NCBI GenBank assembly: GCA_002842505.1 | Contig: PHDE01000010.1 | Location: forward strand, 1 to 38,235 | Length of the DNA stretch: 38,235 bases | Source of the DNA: Bacteroidetes bacterium HGW-Bacteroidetes-3 | Lineage (GTDB): Bacteria > Bacteroidota > Bacteroidia > Flavobacteriales > Flavobacteriaceae | Reading direction: 5' to 3' | Shown here: positions 33,255-38,235 of the stretch, in pieces | Layout: each line of letters begins with the position of its first letter | Numbering within the stretch: the stretch's first letter is position 1 | The notes under the pieces: generated by a model | What the model saw: the letters and a program-made list of their open reading frames with translations, nothing else | What the model was told of the DNA's origin: nothing | Database searches by the model: none | Translations under genes and position numbers: made by a program

Positions 33255-33829
33255 ATTTTCTTAACATATTTCGTAATAATCACAATTTGCGTAGGACCAA
33301 CTTTACCTTCAATAAATTCAGCATTTTCGCGATCTAAAGTAATTCTTCTAACTGCAGTTCCTTGCTTTGCAACCAAACTTGAGCCTTTGACTTTTAAATC
33401 TTTAATTAATACCACAGAATCTCCTGCCTGTAAAATAACGCCATTAACATCTCTGTGTACAATTTCTGTTGTGTTTTTTTCAATAACGCCCAAAGCTTTC
33501 GCCCAAGCCAAAGTTTCTTCATCCAAATACAACATATCCAACAAATCTTGCGGCCAACCTTCTGCTTTTAAGCGTGTTAACATACGCCAAGCCATTACTT
33601 GCACTGCCGCAACTTCACTCCACATACTGTCGTTCAAACAACGCCAATGATTCGCATCAACCGCATCCTCATTTTCAATTTGATTGCTGCAAGTTCCGCA
33701 AACAACCACGCTGTCATCTTCATTTCCATTTTTCGCAGGTTGCACTTCGTAAGCGCTTAAATCCTCCGTTGAACCGCACAATTCACATTTACCTCCGCTG
33801 CGAGCGTCTAATTTTTTCGATATACTCAT
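33251..33829 (-). CDS. PhnA-domain (YjdM-like) zinc-ribbon protein
   Basis: 192 aa from the ATG at 33829 (MSISKKLDARSGGKCELCGS); the frame is open to 33868 without adding recognisable protein. Two CxxC pairs (CELC, and CGTC about 25 residues later) form an N-terminal zinc ribbon. A helical middle (AAVQVMAWRMLTRLKAEGWP) leads to the PhnA C-terminal beta domain: DVNGVILQAGDSVVLIKDLK, VKGSSLVAKQGTAV. This last is the signature of the family. The name comes from alkylphosphonate use, but the role of the family is not settled; phosphonoacetate hydrolase is a different protein with the same symbol. The stop codon lies in a palindromic repeat. Confidence 0.9.
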   Translation of the reverse strand: MSISKKLDARSGGKCELCGSTEDLSAYEVQPAKNGNEDDSVVVCGTCSNQIENEDAVDANHWRCLNDSMWSEVAAVQVMAWRMLTRLKAEGWPQDLLDMLYLDEETLAWAKALGVIEKNTTEIVHRDVNGVILQAGDSVVLIKDLKVKGSSLVAKQGTAVRRITLDRENAEFIEGKVGPTQIVIITKYVKKM

Positions 33830-33894
33830 AATTGTTTTTAGAAACGCAAAACTACGGCTAATAAACAATTAACACAACCCCTTTTATCAATCAA

Positions 33895-33980
33895 CTTTTT
33901 TGGGTGTTCCCTTCGGGCGCGCTGTTCGTTGCAAGTCCTCGCAAAAGCTCCGGGCTTTTCACTGCCATCGCTAACACGGT
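33895..33980 (-). repeat. Composite intergenic repeat, copy D (core only)
   Basis: On the minus strand, GTGTTAGCGATGGCAGTG, a GAAAAGCCCGG segment, CTTTTGCGAGG, AACGAACAGCGCGCC, and the end GAAGGGAACACCCAAAAAAG. This is the same core as copy A without the outer blocks. Confidence 0.75.
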
Positions 33981-34017
33981 AATCAATTAATGAAGAATAA
34001 TTTTCAACTTTCTGTAC

Positions 34018-34037
34018 GGACAGGTCGCGACCTGTCC
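34018..34037. repeat. Palindromic repeat locus 5
   Basis: Exact GGACAGGTCGCGACCTGTCC flanked by GTAC and CTAC, in the spacer between the divergent PhnA-domain and DUF4407 genes. The rest of that spacer (33830-34175) holds composite repeat copy D and AT-rich DNA. Confidence 0.9.
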
Positions 34038-34175
34038 CTACACTAAACATTTTCAACATAGCATACAATAAAAATATATTTAAAATGTTATTTGTTCACT
34101 GCAATCATTTTTAATAATTCGTTAATAAAATAATTCAAAAACATTTACGTTATTTGCATAACAAACTACTATGTT

Positions 34176-35279
34176 ATGCTTAATCAATTCTTTTGGATGT
34201 GCTCAGGCGCAGATACTGATATTCTAAAAACAAGCTCCAAAGCCGAACAACTCAAATATGCAGGTATTGGCGGAACCGTATTTTTCACCGCAGTAATGGC
34301 TTTTATTGCCTCAAGTTATGCCTTATTTACCGTATTCGACAATTATTACACGGCCATTTTTTTTGGATTGATTTGGGGATTGCTCATTTTTAATTTGGAC
34401 CGCTTTATTGTTTCCACCATCAAAAAAAGTGATTCCAAATGGAAAGAAATTTGGCAGGCAACACCGCGTATTATATTGGCCATCATTATTGCAGTGGTTA
34501 TTTCAAAACCCTTAGAAATTAAAATTTTCGAAAAAGAAATCAACCAGGTTTTGTTAACGCAAAAAAACAAGTTAACGCTGGCAAATAAAGCGCAAATTGC
34601 CAACCAGTTTACGCCAGAAATTACCGCATTCCAAAATAAAATAACTGGCTTAAAACAGGAAATCGACAATAAAGAAGCGGAAACCAATGCCTTATATGAA
34701 ACTTACATTGCAGAAGCTGAAGGCAGAAAAGGAACCAAATTGCTTGGAAAAGGTCCGGTTTATGCAGAAAAACGCGAAAAACACGATGCTGCCTTAGCCG
34801 AATTGCAACAAATAAAAACAGAAAACAAAGCGAAAATCGTTGAAAATGAAGCTCAAATTGCCGCTCTGTTAAACAAACAAACCGCTCAAATTAATTCAGG
34901 ACAGCCCATAATTGATGGTTTCGACGGATTGATGGCGCGGATAAACGCTTTAGAAGAATTGCCTTGGCTACCTTCCTTCTTTATTTTCCTGCTATTTTTA
35001 GCCATTGAAACTTCACCCATTTTGGCAAAATTAATCGCATCAAAAGGAGAATACGATTTCAAAACCCAAGATGTTGAAAATTCGGTAAGAGATTGGGTGA
35101 AACAAAAGGAAAATCAGCGAGAAAAACTATTAAATACAGACGCTGCGCTAAACGAAGCCATTTATAACGAATTGGCCGACGAAAAAGAATTGTACAATTA
35201 CAAAAAGCAAAAAGCACGAGAAATTTTGCAGTTTCAGGCAGATGCTTTTCATAACTCCCAAAAGAGCATAGTTGGATAA
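34176..35279 (+). CDS. DUF4407-domain membrane protein
   Basis: 367 aa matching DUF4407. The opening FFWMCSGADTDILKTSSKAE is characteristic. Membrane segments lie at about 32-52, 60-76, 94-112 and 268-288. The region between the third and fourth (about 125-260) is a long charged coiled coil (KITGLKQEIDNKEAETNALY). The C-terminal tail (about 290-367) is also helical and charged. Function is unknown. The arrangement, with a coiled coil between membrane helices, suggests an oligomeric envelope protein. No co-oriented partner is close by. Confidence 0.9.
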   Translation: MLNQFFWMCSGADTDILKTSSKAEQLKYAGIGGTVFFTAVMAFIASSYALFTVFDNYYTAIFFGLIWGLLIFNLDRFIVSTIKKSDSKWKEIWQATPRIILAIIIAVVISKPLEIKIFEKEINQVLLTQKNKLTLANKAQIANQFTPEITAFQNKITGLKQEIDNKEAETNALYETYIAEAEGRKGTKLLGKGPVYAEKREKHDAALAELQQIKTENKAKIVENEAQIAALLNKQTAQINSGQPIIDGFDGLMARINALEELPWLPSFFIFLLFLAIETSPILAKLIASKGEYDFKTQDVENSVRDWVKQKENQREKLLNTDAALNEAIYNELADEKELYNYKKQKAREILQFQADAFHNSQKSIVG

Positions 35280-35411
35280 CATTTTCCTCGTTTCAATGAA
35301 AAAAAATCATTGTTCAAATAAAACACATACTATTACGACTTAACTCAATAAAAGTCTCAAGATTTGAATTTCAAACTGAACTTTTAATTTTTAATATTGA
35401 ATATTGAATAT

Positions 35412-36731
35412 TTATTCCAATGGAAAAATAGTGACGCTGTATCCCAACCAATTTTGCAATTTCTCGTAAATAATTTTTTGGTCCTCTTTTGAAAAATCGC
35501 TTATTCGTGTTTTATGTGAACCTTCTTTTAACACCATTTTTAAGGCATTCACGTGCGATTTCGGATTTGGGGCACAAGCGCCCCAAGTGTCGTATTCCCC
35601 ATAAATATAGAGGATTTTATTTCCTTTATTCTCCACAAAATCGCGCACTTCATTGATATAATTCGGGTTGTAGGTTAAATCCACATTTTTTGGTGCAAAA
35701 CGCTTGTTTGTTGGGTTGTGGACAATTTTAAGCAAATCCTGTACCGGTTCAGTGTCAAATCCGTAGTAGCCCAATTCGGTCAAATGTTGGTAGTAAGAAG
35801 GCAATAATTCGGCATACGTTTGGTCGTTGTAAAAAGAAATGCCTACAATGTTGTTGATATAATCAAACATTTCTTTTGAAGTTGCGTTTTCTGCAGGAAT
35901 GTCATCGCAATTTCCACCCCATTGCCAAAAAGAAAAAGGAAATTCCAATACAGAATATTCCAAAGCTTCATCCACAGAAAGTTCCGTAAAATTCATATTT
36001 TTCTCAAAAGCAAAATTCCTGATTTCAGCTAAAACAGCTTCTCTGTTTTTTAGCACATTTCTTTGAAATGCTATAATTTTCGCTCTGCAAAGATCGCTTC
36101 CAACGGTATTTATATGATTTTGTGTACGTAAATCTTCCTGTCCGCTTATCAACGGCGCCACATAAGGAACAGCAACCTCCACGTCCCAAGGATATTTCGA
36201 TTTATAAATCAATACCGTTTCGCCGCCTTTGCTTATTCCTGTGGAAATCCATTTTCCGGTGTACAATCGCTTCAATTTTGTCACCAATTTATGATAATCC
36301 TCAATGGCTTGGTCATTTTTTAAATACTGCCAATTTATGGTGTCGGGGCGCGATTTTCCATAAAATCGGTATTCAACCTGAACTTGGTTTCCTTTCAATA
36401 TTTTGCTTAATTCATAAGTGCTTGGCACTGCATTATAACCTTCGGTAACTAAAACAGTCGGCATTTTGGTGTCGATATGCGACAAATAAACGTAATGCTT
36501 AAAAGTTCCGGCGGACAAATTTTTATGGTCTAGCGGTTGCTCCAAAACTATTTGATAAGCTTTTGTAAAATGGTCTTTGGCATCCATTTCCGTAATTTCG
36601 GCCGTTGGGAAAAGAGTTTCAAGTTTTTGCTGAAAAGTTAATATTTCAACAGGATCTAGCGCAACAACTTTACAGGAAACCATTGAAAAACTTAGGGCAA
36701 CAAATAAAATAAGGGATTTATAAAAGGTCAT
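35412..36731 (-). CDS. S37-type prolyl aminopeptidase-like lipoprotein
   Basis: 439 aa. MTFYKSLILFVALSFSMVSC ends in a probable lipid-attachment cysteine (Cys20; the -3 residue is Met, which is slightly unusual). The alpha/beta-hydrolase motifs match the PS-10 / S37 family: VEYRFYGKSRP (119-129), WISTGISKGGE with nucleophile Ser167, YGEYDTWGA (acid Asp), and EGSHKTRI (His). AVPYVAPL and the middle Cys residues (SDLC, GNC) also fit. Relatives release tri- or tetrapeptides ending in proline. Anchored in the envelope, it would help digest peptides, as the S9 and M20 enzymes in this window may also do, but no operon link is visible. Confidence 0.85.
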   Translation of the reverse strand: MTFYKSLILFVALSFSMVSCKVVALDPVEILTFQQKLETLFPTAEITEMDAKDHFTKAYQIVLEQPLDHKNLSAGTFKHYVYLSHIDTKMPTVLVTEGYNAVPSTYELSKILKGNQVQVEYRFYGKSRPDTINWQYLKNDQAIEDYHKLVTKLKRLYTGKWISTGISKGGETVLIYKSKYPWDVEVAVPYVAPLISGQEDLRTQNHINTVGSDLCRAKIIAFQRNVLKNREAVLAEIRNFAFEKNMNFTELSVDEALEYSVLEFPFSFWQWGGNCDDIPAENATSKEMFDYINNIVGISFYNDQTYAELLPSYYQHLTELGYYGFDTEPVQDLLKIVHNPTNKRFAPKNVDLTYNPNYINEVRDFVENKGNKILYIYGEYDTWGACAPNPKSHVNALKMVLKEGSHKTRISDFSKEDQKIIYEKLQNWLGYSVTIFPLE

Positions 36732-36819
36732 ATTGTTTTTGGTTAAAATATTTTTTGAAGATAGCCATTAATAAGGAAAAGCCTTGTATACTATAATAAA
36801 AACAAAGTAAAAAACTCAA

Positions 36820-37156
36820 AATTTGCATTTAACCGCAAAGAATACGCAAGGAAAATACGCAAGGTGCGCAATTTTGTTTTGGTTAACATTTGATTACGCT
36901 ATTTTATAATCGTAAATCAAAAACCTGCCTGTTCGGCAGGCAGGTCAGAAATCGTAAATCAATTCGCGTTAAGGATTACTTCACCTTATATTCTTTTATT
37001 TTAGCGTTGTGAACCATGTTTGAAATGGAAATATTTTTTATGGGTTTTTACCCATAAAAAGATTGCAATGAAAAGCCCGCCCCGCCAACTGGCGGGGAAC
37101 GCCCACCAAAAAGGAGGGAACGCCCACCAAAAAGGAGGGCAGGCCCAAAATATTCT
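36820..37156 (+). repeat. Composite intergenic repeat, copy B (longest)
   Basis: Starts AATTTGCATTTAACCGCAAAG, with AATACGCAAGG twice, GCGCAATTTTGTTTTG, ATTTGATTACGCTATTTT, then AATCGTAAATC units interrupted by a GC-rich hairpin (36924-36946), then the core from GCGTTAAGGATTACTTC. The core's end holds two 21-bp tandem units (GGAACGCCCACCAAAAAGGA plus G) at 37096 and 37117. It fills most of the 36732-37255 gap. Confidence 0.8.
36924..36946. repeat. Perfect GC-rich hairpin inserted in composite repeat B
   Basis: ACCTGCCTG / CAGGCAGGT with a 5-base loop TTCGG. The equivalent place in copy A lacks it, which shows insertion into (or deletion from) the AATCGTA array. A similar hairpin lies in the tRNA-Ala downstream repeats (about 9834-9855). 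Confidence 0.85.
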
Positions 37157-37210
37157 ATTGACGAAAGAATAATTTAGCCGTTAATAATTACACAAATAGG
37201 TAAATAATTG

Positions 37211-37218
37211 TATATTTG
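37211..37218 (+). promoter_or_regulatory. Predicted -7 box of the DUF59/DUF2480 pair
   Basis: TATATTTG is an exact TAnnTTTG match 38 bp before the ATG at 37256; the start site would be near 37225. No clear -33 element. Confidence 0.55.
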
Positions 37219-37255
37219 TCCTTATTTAGAATGAATATAAAGAAAGGCTTTTAAA

Positions 37256-37576
37256 ATGAACAGTACACGCGCGCAAGAACTTGGCGATAAAATAGTTGCG
37301 AAATTAAAAACTATTTATGATCCCGAAATTCCTGTAGATATATTTGAATTGGGTTTAATTTATGACGTTTTTGTGAGTGAAAACAACGACGTTAAAATTT
37401 TGATGACCCTAACATCTCCTAATTGCCCTGTTGCAGAAACCTTGCCGGTGGAAGTTGAGGAAAAAGTAAAAACAATTGAAGAAGTTAAAGACGCTGAAGT
37501 TGAAATTACTTTCGACCCAATGTGGACGCAGGATATGATGAGTGAAGAAGCAAAATTAGAACTCGGATTTCTATAA
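37256..37576 (+). CDS. DUF59 / MIP18-family Fe-S assembly protein (SufT-like)
   Basis: 106 aa. The family signature is clear: IYDPEIPVDIFELGLIYDVF, then MTLTSPNCPVAETLPVEVEE with the conserved Cys, and the ending VEITFDPMWTQDMMSEEAKL with the Trp and Met. These proteins help mature iron-sulfur proteins. In Flavobacteriia this gene usually ends the suf cluster with DUF2480 just after it, and the same pair is seen here. The rest of suf is not upstream in this window, where a peptidase and repeats lie, so the pair is separate here or linked in another direction. Confidence 0.92.
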   Translation: MNSTRAQELGDKIVAKLKTIYDPEIPVDIFELGLIYDVFVSENNDVKILMTLTSPNCPVAETLPVEVEEKVKTIEEVKDAEVEITFDPMWTQDMMSEEAKLELGFL

Positions 37577-37580
37577 ATAA

Positions 37581-38090
37581 ATGGCCGATGAAATTGTAAA
37601 TAGGGTTGCAAACAGCCAATTGAAAACAATTGATCTGGAAGATTTTTATCCGAAAGGTACAAGAACCGTGATCGACATCAAAAACTGGCTATTTCACGAA
37701 CAAATTTTAAAGGAAACCGATTTTCGGGAACACCTAAAAAACCACAATTGGAGCCAATACAAAGACCAATTTGTTGCGCTGTCGTGTTCATCTGACGCCA
37801 TTATTCCTTCTTGGGCTTTTATGCTTATCACTACGTATGTTTCTCCTTTTGCCAAAAAAATTGTGGTCGGGAATTTGGCCACTTTAGAAACTTCTATTTT
37901 CCAAGACATTATCGCACATTTTGATGTGGAAGATTTTGCCGGGAAACCAGTAATTATCAAAGGCTGCTCCAACAAACCAATTCCAGAAACCGCTTATATT
38001 CAGCTGATTGAAAAACTACAGCCGGTGGTAAAATCTATTATGTTTGGTGAAGCCTGCTCAACCGTTCCGCTTTACAAAAAAGGCAAGTAA
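37581..38090 (+). CDS. DUF2480 family protein
   Basis: 169 aa, starting 4 bp after the DUF59 stop, so cotranscribed. The sequence (TIDLEDFYPKGTRTVIDIKN, LSCSSDAIIPSWAFMLITTY, KGCSNKPIPETAYIQLIEKL, IMFGEACSTVPLYKK) matches the DUF2480 family, known from Bacteroidota and usually next to suf genes. It has several Cys in short motifs (SCSSD, GCSNK, EACST). A role in iron-sulfur metabolism is suggested by location, not shown. Confidence 0.92.
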   Translation: MADEIVNRVANSQLKTIDLEDFYPKGTRTVIDIKNWLFHEQILKETDFREHLKNHNWSQYKDQFVALSCSSDAIIPSWAFMLITTYVSPFAKKIVVGNLATLETSIFQDIIAHFDVEDFAGKPVIIKGCSNKPIPETAYIQLIEKLQPVVKSIMFGEACSTVPLYKKGK

Positions 38091-38235
38091 TTTTTTGTTG
38101 ATTTTTGTTGAATAAACAAAAAGTGATAATAAACAGTTATACCGATTATGTGTTCAATATAGTCCAATAAATTGTACTATTTTCACACTATATCGGCATT
38201 ATACCAGGGCTGTTTTGGACTAAATTATAAATCAA
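38091..38235. other. Intergenic tail of the window
   Basis: AT-rich DNA after DUF2480. No clear terminator and no gene start. Confidence 0.4.

Overview
The window looks like a chromosomal segment of a low-GC Bacteroidota, most likely class Flavobacteriia. This rests on a SusC/RagA-style TonB-dependent receptor, repeated TAnnTTTG promoter -7 boxes (the Bacteroidota primary-sigma consensus), a DUF59 (SufT-like) plus DUF2480 gene pair, a FISUMP-domain secreted protein, and tRNA genes that do not encode CCA. The species cannot be named from sequence alone.

Layout. 1-7.1 kb: a TonB-dependent receptor running off the left edge (- strand), a secreted protein with an internally duplicated domain (-), a secreted endonuclease/exonuclease/phosphatase-fold protein (+) and an S9 peptidase (+). 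7.2-12.3 kb, mostly - strand: recJ, an OsmC-family gene, a tRNA-Ala(GGC) whose 3' end is copied twice more just downstream, and a surE / small membrane protein / lpxB operon. 12.5-21 kb (+): a tail-specific protease, a C-terminal remnant of an ABC permease, three exported-protein genes (lipoprotein, 612 aa, 636 aa with FISUMP) of which the two large ones share a Cys-rich domain, a thioesterase and a DNA/RNA non-specific nuclease. 21.3-23.3 kb (-): a sodium/solute symporter behind a small ORF and a palindromic operator candidate.

23.6-31.6 kb is the accessory region. A very compact seven-gene + strand operon (23645-29388) encodes an XRE regulator with its own palindromic operator, a 62-aa protein, an AlbA_2/GHKL-ATPase protein fused to a KTSC domain, a stand-alone KTSC protein, a third short KTSC-like protein, an OLD-family ATPase/TOPRIM nuclease and a PD-(D/E)XK-type nuclease. 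Gene gaps run from a 4-bp overlap to 10 bp. I read it as a candidate anti-phage or anti-plasmid system of a composition I do not recognise. It is followed by a truncated nickel/cobalt-transporter-like gene, and by a BRO-N (phage antirepressor-like) gene lying between perfect 51-bp direct repeats that include the 3' end of tRNA-Leu(UAG).

31.7-38.2 kb returns to ordinary genes: an M20 dipeptidase, a PhnA-domain protein, a DUF4407 membrane protein, an S37-type lipoprotein peptidase, DUF59 and DUF2480.

Several dispersed intergenic repeats are visible. One is a 20-bp palindrome (five loci), some of whose changes keep its arms paired. Another is a composite element (four copies, up to about 340 bp) with conserved ends. 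A third is a GC-rich hairpin that in one place sits inside the composite element. All functional calls come from reading motifs; no database search was possible.
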